A DNA stretch of 64,000 nt from Bog-473 sp963726135 (lineage in GTDB: Bacteria; Actinomycetota; Acidimicrobiia; Acidimicrobiales; RAAP-2): assembly GCA_963726135.1 (NCBI GenBank), contig CAVSBE010000008.1, positions 1,240,001 to 1,304,000 of the forward strand, given 5' to 3'. Each line of letters starts with the position of its first letter. Position 1 is the first letter of the stretch. This document shows, in pieces, positions 8,307 to 16,801 of this stretch. Under the pieces are notes generated by a model, which had not been told where the DNA came from, did no database searches, and saw only the letters and a program-made list of their open reading frames with translations. The position numbers were made by a program, and so were the translations under genes.

Positions 8307-10265
8307 CTAAGAGGATCGCAAGCCCTCTGCATATCTGGCAGGGTTTGCGAGAGTCCTGGGGTTGCCGGCAGAAAGCGGCACGATCTTCATACCGAAGCGA
8401 GCGAGCAGTTCGGGCGTCTCCCGCACCGGCTGACGGTCCCTATCCTTGATTTCTTCAGGGAGCTCGCACCACGGCACCAGGAAAGGGCTCTGGTTCTTGC
8501 TCCTGTCCTCTCCGAATGTCCATCCTGCTGCCCGACGCTCCGCGCACCAGCGATCGTGCTCGAACTTGGCCATGCACTCAATTTGATCCGGGGTGAAGAT
8601 CGACAGCGGGATGTCCCACTCCTCCGTGGGTTCGACGGTGAAGCCCAAAAGCTCCAACCTGGTCCTGATTCCACGCGCTTGTGCGCGGTTGGATTCGCGA
8701 AAGGTTTCACCCAGCGCGTCCCAGACCCTACGTGCTGGGTTGCTCGGATCAAGGTCGTTCTCTTTGTGTCGATTGTCCATGAAATTCTGGTGGAGCGCTT
8801 GCGCCATCCGCTCTATCAAGCTGTACATGAACGCTTCGGGGCTGCACAACTTGTCGAACACGGGAAAGCTGATGACGTTGCCACGATCTCCACTTGAGGC
8901 TATGGCAGCCAGTACAGCGGTGGTTCCGACACTTCGATGCGTGAGTGCGATGATCGGCACCTCTTTCGGGACAATGTTGGCCAGCCGCATCACCGTATCC
9001 ATGGTCTCCCGTTCGGTCTCGCAGGCGACGAACACGGTGGCGTGCTTCCACTCGTCGGGCGGCACGAGATCACCGGCCGCTAGGAGCGTTGGTCCATCCA
9101 GTGGATGCGGCCGGAGATCGCACGCTTCCGAGAAGTGCGGGAACCTCGCATTGAGATCAGCCGCCCTCACTTCCGCGTCGTTAGCGATAAGCGTGAGCGG
9201 AACCCGCTCCGAGTGTTCGGGATGTTCGTACCACCAGGCACGAATTGCACCAACGACGATGTTGGTTGCCATCGGTTCTGATCCGATAACCACGAGATGC
9301 GGTATGCCCCCATCCTTCGGCGCAAAGGCCTGTGGAAAGGTCCTCATGATGACCGCTGGGCAACTGTGCAAGACGTTGACGAAATTGAGCGCCGTCTGAT
9401 TGTCGTTCGAGATGCTCAGACTCCATTGCTCGAGCATGATGCACAGCTGTTCGTCATCGATCTGAACAAAACAGTCCAGTGGATTCGTGCGGTCTGGGTG
9501 GCCGGATCCCGCCAACAACCCGATCTCGGTGTTGACGCCGCTGTCCCCACAGACGCAAATGAGGTTTCGGGCGCGACCCACCTTGGCGCTCTCGAGTACG
9601 TCAGGATCCTGCGCGCTGCCCTTCAGCAGCGGAATGAACCGCTCGCGACATAAATTGACCGCTAGAGGTGATGCGTTCTGGTCGATGACCACGACGCGTT
9701 GTCCCCTGTCGTCGATCTCAGCGGCCAGGCGTACGCCAAATTCACCCAAGCCACATACCACGGTGTGGTTCCAGAACCTCAGCCAGATTCGCACTCTGGT
9801 GAGTTGCTCCGCAAACAGCAATGTGATCGCCGAGACCGTGGCCACGGTCAGTGTGAAGGGAGCTAGAAAACGAGCGGTCTCCAATTGCCAGGGGAAAGGA
9901 ACACCTTCTCCCTTGCCCTTCACCGTATAGATGGTGGTGCTGTCGCGAAACAGCGTGAGCGCCCCGTAGAAGCGGTCCGCTATTGGCGCTCTCGGGTTGA
10001 AGTCCCAGTACCCCCATATACCCAACGCGAGCCAGGCAACGGCAAGGGCCAGCAGGATGGTCCATCGATTCCTACGCAGCCAGTGCCACATCCCGCGCCG
10101 CATTTGTCGGGATGTGAGCTTGGACCAGCTAGCCCGGGGATCGATCGCCCGCGAGAGGTTTGCCGAGTCGATGAATTCCTCGACGCGAATCTCGTCCCCG
10201 CCTGGCGGCGTGACAGCGTCGGACTCGCCCTGCTCCGGCTGTACATGATCCTCGACCACGTCCAT
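8307..10265 (-). CDS. Membrane RCK (TrkA-N)-RyR domain protein
   Basis: This 652-residue protein starts at the ATG at 10265, or a TTG 24 bases upstream. After a polar N-terminus it has a membrane helix (about residues 67-87), an intervening loop with a PFPWQLETARFLAP segment, and a second helix (about 131-152), a two-helix channel-like layout. A Rossmann TrkA-N/RCK domain follows (VVCGLGEFGVRLA near 170; VVVIDQNASP), then a second nucleotide-binding-like region (HLVVIGSEPMATNIV). The last about 100 residues are a RyR repeat domain (KFEHDRWCAERRAAGWTFG, then SPFLVPWCELPEE). RCK domains bind NAD(H), ATP or cyclic dinucleotides. RyR domains in bacteria are thought to bind nucleotide-derived ligands. 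Ligand-gated transport or signalling at the membrane is inferred. It is divergent from the TIR-WD40 gene across about 415 bp. Confidence 0.85.
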   Translation of the reverse strand: MDVVEDHVQPEQGESDAVTPPGGDEIRVEEFIDSANLSRAIDPRASWSKLTSRQMRRGMWHWLRRNRWTILLALAVAWLALGIWGYWDFNPRAPIADRFYGALTLFRDSTTIYTVKGKGEGVPFPWQLETARFLAPFTLTVATVSAITLLFAEQLTRVRIWLRFWNHTVVCGLGEFGVRLAAEIDDRGQRVVVIDQNASPLAVNLCRERFIPLLKGSAQDPDVLESAKVGRARNLICVCGDSGVNTEIGLLAGSGHPDRTNPLDCFVQIDDEQLCIMLEQWSLSISNDNQTALNFVNVLHSCPAVIMRTFPQAFAPKDGGIPHLVVIGSEPMATNIVVGAIRAWWYEHPEHSERVPLTLIANDAEVRAADLNARFPHFSEACDLRPHPLDGPTLLAAGDLVPPDEWKHATVFVACETERETMDTVMRLANIVPKEVPIIALTHRSVGTTAVLAAIASSGDRGNVISFPVFDKLCSPEAFMYSLIERMAQALHQNFMDNRHKENDLDPSNPARRVWDALGETFRESNRAQARGIRTRLELLGFTVEPTEEWDIPLSIFTPDQIECMAKFEHDRWCAERRAAGWTFGEDRSKNQSPFLVPWCELPEEIKDRDRQPVRETPELLARFGMKIVPLSAGNPRTLANPARYAEGLRSS

Positions 10266-10616
10266 ACCACCACCCGGCACTGTCGCCAACCAGATCGATA
10301 CTACGGAGATTCGATCAGCCCGAGCAAGGCTTCATGAGTTCGCCGCCACGGCGGCAAAGGTAATCGACGGCTCCCCATCGCCCATGAAGGACCGCTGATC
10401 TGGATGCCAGGCGATCACACAACCGGAGCACAGCGGATCAACCCGCGGGCACGTCCGTGCGCTTGGAGCTTCCAGAGAATGCCTCGAACGCCGGCGACGG
10501 CAGCCCGGTCAACAGCGTCGCCGTCAGTGACGGGTCGCTCGTTGCCAGCGGGGTATGAAGCTTCCGGCTCAATTGCCCGATCAACAACCTTGAAACGGCG
10601 GGCTTACGCGAGCGCT

Positions 10617-10627
10617 TAGCTCAGCTA
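10617..10627 (+). promoter_or_regulatory. Palindrome upstream of TIR-WD40 gene 1
   Basis: TAGCT-C-AGCTA is a perfect 5+1+5 inverted repeat whose last base is 56 bases before the GTG start at 10683. The same palindrome sits at the same distance from the start of the second TIR-WD40 gene (32862-32872), and the 5' leaders of both genes are conserved from here to the start codon. An operator or promoter element is inferred. The rest of 10266-10616 shows no gene. Confidence 0.5.
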
Positions 10628-10682
10628 CGATCCGGGGTCCTTGGCGCTCACGAAATGACGGCCGTTTCGGTGGAGGTTGTCC

Positions 10683-12716
10683 GTGTCTGACGCTTTCATC
10701 AGCTACTCACACCTTGACCGGGACTTCGCAGTTCGCCTTCAACGGGCTCTCAAGGACTCGGGCAAAGACATCTGGGTAGATGAGTCTGATATTCGATCGG
10801 GTGCCCGCTGGGCCGAGGAGCTCAAAAGCGCAATCGAGGATGCCGACAGCTTTGTGTTTGTCATCAGTCCGGACTCGGTTGCATCCGAGGAGTGCAAGCA
10901 GGAGCTCTCCTACGCCGCAGAGCTCAACAAGCGGATCATTCCTCTCAACCTGCGGCTTACGCCGCTAGTTGATCTCCCTGAAGCGATCAAGGCCGTCCAG
11001 TTCGTACCACCGCGGGGTCTGTTCGAAAATGACCCCGATTCCTCGTCTGAAAGCACCTTCGAGAACTCGCTACCCCTGCTGATCACCACCATCGACACCG
11101 ACTTAGACGCAACACGTGAGCACACCGAGTGGGGCAAGAAGGCGCTCGAGTGGGATAAGCACACCCGTGATCGCAGTTTTCTGCTGTCCGGCAGTGAGCT
11201 TGAGGCGGCTGAGCAGTGGCTTGTTCGGGGGTCAGGAAAAGGGCCGGAACCGACGGACCTTCAAAAGTCCTACGTACTGGTCAGCCGCCAGGGCGCCACG
11301 CGGCGTCAGCGCCGGCTACTCGGTGGAGTCACTATCGCGCTCGTGGTTGCCCTTGTGCTCGGAGGGCTGGCCCTCATCCAGACGCACTCCGCCCAAGTAC
11401 AGCGAAACAACGCCATCAGTCAGTCACACCTCTCCCAGTCTGAGGACATGGCGGCCGAGGCCACAAATTTGTTCTCGACCAATGCTCCCCTTGGAATGCT
11501 CGTCAGTTTGCAAGCTTACGAACGTGCTCCCACGCTCCAAGCAGAAGACGCACTGGTCAAAGCCGCGGAACAACCTCTTGACACCACCCTCTCCGAGGGC
11601 ATCACGGTCAATAGCGTCGCCTCCAGCCCGAACGGCCAGACCCTCGCCGTCGGAGACGCCGACGGTGACGTCGGGTTGTGGAGCACGGCCAGCGGGAAGC
11701 GGATCGCCACGTTGTCCGAGGGAAGCGAGGTCGGCAGCGTTGCCTTCAGCCCGAACGGCCAGACCCTCGCCGTCGGAGACGCCGACGGTGACGTCGGGTT
11801 GTGGAGCACGGCCAGCGGGAAGCGGATCGCCACGTTGTCCGAGGGAAGCGAGGTCGGCAGCGTTGCCTTCAGCCCGAACGGCCAGACCCTCGCGGTCGGA
11901 GACGCCGACGGTGACGTCGGGTTGTGGAGCACGGCCAGAAAGAAGCGGATGGCCACCCTCTCCGAGGGCAAGAACCCAGCCAGTAGCGTCGCCTTCAGCC
12001 CGAACGGCCAGACCCTCGCTGTCGGGGACCTTGGCGGTGACGTCGGATTGTGGAGCACGGCCAGCGGGACGCGGACAGCCACCCGCTCCGAGGGCAACTC
12101 GGTCAATAGCGTCGCCTTCAGCCCGAACGGCCAGACCCTCGCCGTCGGTGACAATATCGGTGACGTCGGGTTGTGGAACACGTCCAGAGAGAAGCGGACG
12201 ACCACCCTCTCCGAGGGCAACAGGGTCGACAGCGTCGCCTTCAGCCCGAACGGCCAGACCCTCGCTGTCGGGCACTTTGGCGGAGACGTGGGGTTGTGGA
12301 GCACGTCCATAAAGAAGCGGACGGCCACCCTCTCCGAGGGCAGCAGGGTCGATTCCGTCGCCTTCAGCCCGAACGGCCAGACCCTCGCTGTCGGGGATTT
12401 TGGCGGTGACGTCGGGTTGTGGAGCACGGCCAGCGGGACGCGGACGGCCACCCTCTCCGAGGGCAGCGAGGTCGACGGCGTCGCCTTCAGCCCGGACGGC
12501 CAGACCCTCGCCCTCGGGGACTCTATTGGTAAGGTAAGGCTTCTTCGACCGAGCCTGTGGAACTGGAAGTTCAATTCGTTCTTGCATGTTCTCTGCGGTG
12601 AGGTGCGACGCAGCATGACACAGGTCCAGTGGATGGCAAACGTACCTAACCAGTCGTACCAGAGAACCTGCTGCCTACTCATAGGACAGACCTGCGCCTC
12701 TTTGCGTTGCACATGA
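10683..12716 (+). CDS. TIR-transmembrane-WD40 receptor-like protein 1
   Basis: The GTG at 10683 is favoured because GGAGG ends 6 bases before it; a TTG at 10677 touches the GGAGG. The product is 677 residues. The TIR domain spans residues 1 to about 130 (DAFISYSHLDRD; SEECKQEL with the candidate catalytic glutamate near residue 74). A conserved linker (RDRSFLLSGSELEAAEQWL) and one membrane helix (about 211-231) follow, then a helical stretch and eight WD40 blades from about residue 305 (FSPNGQTLAVGD...GLWST). The blades are nearly identical to each other. The C-terminus should end ...YQRTCPAYS by comparison with the paralogues, but a 2-base loss near 12670 shifts the frame and adds about 20 unrelated residues. 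The layout suggests a cytosolic NADase or adaptor domain linked across the membrane to a sensing propeller. That role is inferred. Confidence 0.9.
   Translation: MSDAFISYSHLDRDFAVRLQRALKDSGKDIWVDESDIRSGARWAEELKSAIEDADSFVFVISPDSVASEECKQELSYAAELNKRIIPLNLRLTPLVDLPEAIKAVQFVPPRGLFENDPDSSSESTFENSLPLLITTIDTDLDATREHTEWGKKALEWDKHTRDRSFLLSGSELEAAEQWLVRGSGKGPEPTDLQKSYVLVSRQGATRRQRRLLGGVTIALVVALVLGGLALIQTHSAQVQRNNAISQSHLSQSEDMAAEATNLFSTNAPLGMLVSLQAYERAPTLQAEDALVKAAEQPLDTTLSEGITVNSVASSPNGQTLAVGDADGDVGLWSTASGKRIATLSEGSEVGSVAFSPNGQTLAVGDADGDVGLWSTASGKRIATLSEGSEVGSVAFSPNGQTLAVGDADGDVGLWSTARKKRMATLSEGKNPASSVAFSPNGQTLAVGDLGGDVGLWSTASGTRTATRSEGNSVNSVAFSPNGQTLAVGDNIGDVGLWNTSREKRTTTLSEGNRVDSVAFSPNGQTLAVGHFGGDVGLWSTSIKKRTATLSEGSRVDSVAFSPNGQTLAVGDFGGDVGLWSTASGTRTATLSEGSEVDGVAFSPDGQTLALGDSIGKVRLLRPSLWNWKFNSFLHVLCGEVRRSMTQVQWMANVPNQSYQRTCCLLIGQTCASLRCT
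11605..12520 (+). repeat. Tandem near-identical 123-bp WD40 blade repeats
   Basis: About seven and a half units of roughly 123 bp (41 codons) encode the propeller of the preceding gene. Units 1 and 2 are identical over almost their entire length at DNA level, including third codon positions. Variation is concentrated in a few codons around GDxxGDV and in the strand after GLWST. This points to recent unit duplication and gene conversion. Confidence 0.95.
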
Positions 12717-12731
12717 GAGACGGACGTTTTG

Positions 12732-12803
12732 ACCGGCCCTATCACCTATCCCCTTGCCCCATCACATGGGAGAGAGGAGCCCCGGCAGGACTCGAACCTC
12801 CCA
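12732..12803. repeat. tRNA 3'-end-like repeat, left copy (att-like)
   Basis: This stretch contains GGCCCTATCACCTATCCCC followed about 26 bases later by CCCCGGCAGGACTCGAACCT. The latter is the reverse complement of a tRNA T-arm and acceptor strand. Both blocks recur in the same order and orientation at 51179-51240. No complete tRNA can be folded here. A decayed attachment site is inferred. Confidence 0.55.
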
Positions 12804-12927
12804 CAGCTCCGGGAGGCCGACGCATTCGCGAGCAGCAGGTTCGGCCCGGCGACCGAGCCAGGAAGAATGTCGCTGTACCGTGCGTAAAGTGGAAACGACG
12901 ACTTGTACGACGAATCGAGGGTCGAGA

Positions 12928-13179
12928 TTGAGTAGACGGCAGGAACGCAGATGTCCTGTCTGCGGCGGCGAGGGGATTCCGATCGTGTACGGGCTGCCTG
13001 GTCCGAAGCTCGAAGAAGCGGCGAGGCGTGGCGCCGTGGCTCTCGGTGGCTGTGTCGTCGGTGGTGCTGGCACCGACCCGAATTTGGAGTGCCCCTTGTG
13101 TGAGCACCGCTGGATGTCCGATGAGCATCCCGTCGTGCCAGACCTATCGGATATCCCATCCGACGACGGTTACTTCTGA
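12928..13179 (+). CDS. Small zinc-ribbon protein
   Basis: An 83-residue protein starts at the TTG at 12928, with GAGGG 6 bases upstream. It has CPVCGG near the N-terminus and CPLCEHRW about 40 residues later, together a CxxC-CxxC zinc ribbon. The core YGLPGPKLEEAARRG...GGCV is typical of a small, widespread, uncharacterised bacterial zinc-ribbon protein. No membrane segment is seen. I cannot assign a function. Nucleic-acid or protein binding is common for such ribbons. It lies just inside the left tRNA-like repeat. Confidence 0.75.
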   Translation: MSRRQERRCPVCGGEGIPIVYGLPGPKLEEAARRGAVALGGCVVGGAGTDPNLECPLCEHRWMSDEHPVVPDLSDIPSDDGYF

Positions 13180-13404
13180 GTCTCCGAGGTTGCATACGGC
13201 CGTACTGCCTAAGCGCGGTGGCGACATCAGGCTGTGTGCGCAGCTTGCCGGTGCCATTAAGCGTCTGGCGTTCGCGGTGGACGCCGAGTCCGCTGACGGG
13301 ATTTGACGTTGGTTTAGAAGTCGCCGAGGTTGCGGCACAGTACCCCGATAATGCTCGCGCCGGTTTGTGTCACAGGTCCGTGCTACCTCTCCGGCATGCC
13401 CGAG

Positions 13405-13752
13405 ATGACCCCGACGCAATGAGCTGAGGCGCTGAGCGCGCTGCGAGGGGAGCTCCAGTCAGCCTCTGAGCAGTTCTTTGACTTGTGCGTGTTGCGAGCA
13501 CAAGAGGCCCCAGAAGCCATCGCAGCTCTCGCTGAAGCAGCCTCCAGGACGCGGGACTGGATCGAGACCAATCCAGTCGATGATGAGGGCCTGACGGCGG
13601 AAGCTGTCACCACAAAGTACGAGGCAGCATTGTGGGGGCTCATCGCGGACCTGGCAGCGAACGATGTATTTGCGGTAGGACAGCTATTGGGAGAGTCTCC
13701 CAGCGACTCGACCCCACCACTGCCTGGGCACCCTTCGACTATGCCTCGGTAG
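13405..13752 (+). pseudogene. Small hypothetical protein with early in-frame stop
   Basis: From the ATG at 13405 the frame reads MTPTQ, then TGA at 13420, then AEALSALRGELQSASEQFF and a helical sequence to 13752. A single TGG-to-TGA change would explain this. Otherwise translation starts downstream, for example near 13480. The protein would be all-helical, about 115 residues and acidic. No family is recognised. Nothing clear is seen from 13180 to 13404. Confidence 0.45.
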
Positions 13753-13949
13753 TCTTAGCACGATACGACGAAGAACCCGGCGGGGCATGCGCAGGATCGG
13801 ACGTCTTCCCAAATTCGGAGAAGGGTTCGGAAAAGGTTGAGCCTTACCAGGCCACCAAAATGGGATCTGAAGTCGTCGGTGCCGACGAACGGGAGGCCTT
13901 GCAATGGGGAGTGCATAGCGGGTACGGTCCGTTTCGTTGAGGGCTGGCA

Positions 13950-15620
13950 ATGGCGGATTTGGCGTTGGAACTAAGGGCTGCCCAGGTGTCGTGGACGAAA
14001 ACTCGACAGGAGCACGGGATCACGATTCCGCGGATTATTCGGGGACTCCTTACCGCCATGATGATCATCACGGTCGGCGTCTGGGCATCGCCGGCGTCGG
14101 CTGACCCGGCACCTGCGGACACCTCCACGACCGACGCTTCCCTGGCGCCGGGAGCGGACGCCGCACTTCGGACCTCGTGGAGCGGGATCCTTTCCCATTC
14201 GGTCAACCTGGGCCGGAGCGAAGATAGCGCCGTCGGGGTGATTGCACAGCTCCGCACCGACGCTGCCCCCCGGCTTCTCGAGCAGTGGGCAGCCGTGCGT
14301 GGCCTGGCGGTTACCTGGGATCCGGGCAACGACTGGGCCGAAGTGACCGGCGGAGCGGCACCGCTCGGCCGAGCACTGGGCGTCGCGGTCGACGAGTTCC
14401 GTGCCCCCGACGGGCACCGGTTCTACGCCACCACCGCTCCGGCACACCCGCCGACGGCGGACGTGGCCGCTATGGGCTCTATCGGCTCGTATGGCCGCTT
14501 CACGCCCCTCGATGTCCCGAGCGGTGGGCTGCCCCCGTCGGAGCTCCGCCAGGCCTATGACGCCACGCCTCTGATCAGCCAGGACATCGAAGGCCAAGGG
14601 GAGACGATCGTATTCTTCGAGGTCGACGGCTTCAAGCAGTCCGACCTCAACCAATTCGCGGCCCATTACGGCCTGCCACCCATTTCGGTCACGGTCGTCG
14701 GGGGCCAGGCAGGGTCACCGACGGGCGAGACCGAGCTCGACCTCGAGGCGGCGCACTCGGTGGCGCCGGCGGCCCGTCTGGTGTACTTCAACTTCTCGAC
14801 GACCACCGCCTCGGGCATGACGGCTGATTTCAACCGGGTGGCCTCTCAGTTCCCCGGCGCCATCTGGAGCATGAGCATTGGTGCGTGCGAGACCGAGTGG
14901 GGCTTCGACGGCACTGACTTCACCGCCTTGGAGAGCGCACTGGAGAAGGCCGGCGCGGGCGGCACGACGATCTTCGCGGCGAGTGGCGACGCTGGCGGAC
15001 TCGAGTGCACGCCTCCAGCGGACTTCGGCGACCCTCCGCAGGGAAGCTTCTACGGCGTCAATGTGCCGGCCGACTTCCCCGCCGTGGTCGCCGTGGGCGG
15101 CACTCGCCTGAGCGTGACGGCCGGCGGGGCCTACGAGGGCGAGCAAGCGTGGACCGAGTCACTGGTCAGCCAGGGCTCGAGCGGAGGGGTCTCAGCCGTG
15201 TGGAAACCGCCGACCTACCAGAACGGACCGGGGACGGGCAGCTACGGCTCTGAGCAGCCGGGGCGCCAGGTGCCCGACGTGGCCGCGATCGCCGACCCCG
15301 CCACCGGAGCGGCCACATATATCGACGGGTCGCCGGCCGTAGCCGGCGGGACCTCCCTCGCCGTCCCGGTGTGGGCAGGCTTCATGGCGCTGATGGATCA
15401 GTATCTGGCCGGCCTGCACCTCCCCGCCGTCGGGCTGGCCAACCTCGACCTCTATCGCCTGGCCGCGCAGGCCCAGCGTCACCCGCCCTTCCACGACATC
15501 ACCCAGGGCGGCAACGCCTTGTACTCGGCCACGCCCGGGTACAACATGGTCACAGGACTCGGATCGCCGGACGTGTGGAACCTGGCCCGCGACCTCGCCC
15601 AACAGGAGGCCGGCCAATGA
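13950..15620 (+). CDS. Secreted sedolisin (S53 serine-carboxyl peptidase)
   Basis: This is a 556-residue peptidase of the acid-active S53 family. A GAGGG lies 7 bases before the ATG at 13950. The N-terminus carries a signal-type helix (about residues 27-50, ending ASPASADPA), then a pro-kumamolisin activation domain, and a catalytic domain with the Glu/Asp pair in GETELDLEAAH, the oxyanion-region Asp in AASGDAGG, and the nucleophile in GGTSLAVPVW. The C-terminal GYNMVTGLGSPD is the usual calcium-binding end. The gene overlaps the next gene by ATGA, which suggests translational coupling with the membrane and anchored proteins that follow. An extracellular proteolytic role at low pH is known for the family. 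Confidence 0.95.
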   Translation: MADLALELRAAQVSWTKTRQEHGITIPRIIRGLLTAMMIITVGVWASPASADPAPADTSTTDASLAPGADAALRTSWSGILSHSVNLGRSEDSAVGVIAQLRTDAAPRLLEQWAAVRGLAVTWDPGNDWAEVTGGAAPLGRALGVAVDEFRAPDGHRFYATTAPAHPPTADVAAMGSIGSYGRFTPLDVPSGGLPPSELRQAYDATPLISQDIEGQGETIVFFEVDGFKQSDLNQFAAHYGLPPISVTVVGGQAGSPTGETELDLEAAHSVAPAARLVYFNFSTTTASGMTADFNRVASQFPGAIWSMSIGACETEWGFDGTDFTALESALEKAGAGGTTIFAASGDAGGLECTPPADFGDPPQGSFYGVNVPADFPAVVAVGGTRLSVTAGGAYEGEQAWTESLVSQGSSGGVSAVWKPPTYQNGPGTGSYGSEQPGRQVPDVAAIADPATGAATYIDGSPAVAGGTSLAVPVWAGFMALMDQYLAGLHLPAVGLANLDLYRLAAQAQRHPPFHDITQGGNALYSATPGYNMVTGLGSPDVWNLARDLAQQEAGQ

Positions 15621-16801
15621 GCGATACGACAGGCAGCACTGAGCTGGCGCCCCTCGCCCTCACCGAGTGCGTGCACTGTGGGGCCGCAGTGCCCGCTGCT
15701 GAGTTCTGCGGTTCCTGCGGTGCCCACCTGGTCTACGCCCGTGGGAACTTGGCCCGGAGGCACGACGCCTACGCGCCCTTCCCTGAAGAGCCCGTGGTGC
15801 GTCTCTCGGTGACCACGTCGCTCTTCCCCCACCTGTCCCGCCGCTCGAAGCTGCTCTTTCGGGGGGCCATCGGCGTCATCGTGGCGTTGTTGGTGATCTT
15901 CGCCCTCACCAAGTGGCAAGCACCGATGATTGCGGTGGCCGCGTGCGGAATCCCCCTTGTGTTCCTCCTCTACGTGCTCGACATCGACGATCCCGAGCGC
16001 TCCTCGTTCAGCGCGCCGGTCTCTATGGCTCTCGGGCTCGGTGTGGTTCTGGGGGTGGGCTGGGCCATCGTCGGGGGCCACTATGTCAACCGAGCGCTGG
16101 CGCCGAGCTTCGGCGCCACTCTCACCAGCGGAGACGCCCTAGTGGCCGCCGTGGTCGTGCCGGCGGTGGGTGTGCTGTTGATGGCCGCGCCCGTCAGTGT
16201 GCTGCGGATCGGCCGGCGATCGGGAGAGTCGCTGGACGGCTTCGTGCTCGGCGCGGTGGGCGCGCTCGGCTTCGGGCTGGCCGCCACCATCGAGCAGCTT
16301 GTCTCGTTGCTGCGGACGGGACAGGTCTCGAGCCTTGCATTTACCAGCACGCTCACCGAGGTCGTCCTGCGCGGGCTCGCCGAGCCGCTGATCGCCGCTC
16401 TGACAATTGGGCTCTTCGGCGCCACCGTGTGGCTGCGACGCCACGAGCGAGTGCGCGGTTGGCCAAGGGTGGCCACGCTGCCTGTGACCGCCTTGGCCAT
16501 CGCGTTGGTTGTCCAGGTCGGCCTCGGCTTTTGTGACCTGGCCAGGCTCGCCGACCTGACCCTGCTCCTGGTCTACATGCTGGCGACAGCCGCGGTGATC
16601 GTCGCCACACGCGTGTGCCTCCATCATGTCTTGCTTTCCGAGCTGCACGAAGTCTCCATCGGCCCACCTCGGGTCTGCGCGCATTGCCGCCGCCTGGTTC
16701 CCCGCATGCCGTTCTGTCCCCACTGCGGCGTGGCGCGTCATGCCACGGCACCGCGTCATCGACCTGCGGGTGCGATCGCGCCTGCCGAGGTGGTGTTGTG
16801 A
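15617..16801 (+). CDS. Zinc-ribbon multi-pass membrane protein (PrsW-like), copy 1
   Basis: This 394-residue protein starts at the ATG overlapping the sedolisin stop. It opens with a zinc ribbon (CVHCGAAVPAAEFCGSCG), has about eight to nine hydrophobic helices, and closes with a second ribbon (CAHCRRLVPRMPFCPHCG). Segments such as DGFVLGAVGALGFGLAATIE and TEVVLRGLAEPLIAALT resemble the PrsW/CAAX-like membrane protease fold, but I cannot confirm the catalytic residues. The neighbours are a secreted peptidase and an anchored extracellular protein, and the next gene overlaps it by four bases. A paralogue lies at 23597-24757. A role in processing or regulating the partner proteins is inferred. 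Confidence 0.75.
   Translation: MSDTTGSTELAPLALTECVHCGAAVPAAEFCGSCGAHLVYARGNLARRHDAYAPFPEEPVVRLSVTTSLFPHLSRRSKLLFRGAIGVIVALLVIFALTKWQAPMIAVAACGIPLVFLLYVLDIDDPERSSFSAPVSMALGLGVVLGVGWAIVGGHYVNRALAPSFGATLTSGDALVAAVVVPAVGVLLMAAPVSVLRIGRRSGESLDGFVLGAVGALGFGLAATIEQLVSLLRTGQVSSLAFTSTLTEVVLRGLAEPLIAALTIGLFGATVWLRRHERVRGWPRVATLPVTALAIALVVQVGLGFCDLARLADLTLLLVYMLATAAVIVATRVCLHHVLLSELHEVSIGPPRVCAHCRRLVPRMPFCPHCGVARHATAPRHRPAGAIAPAEVVL

Noticed and set aside
11605..12520. CRISPR-like direct repeats
   Set aside because: Units are contiguous 123-bp coding repeats without spacers and encode WD40 blades.
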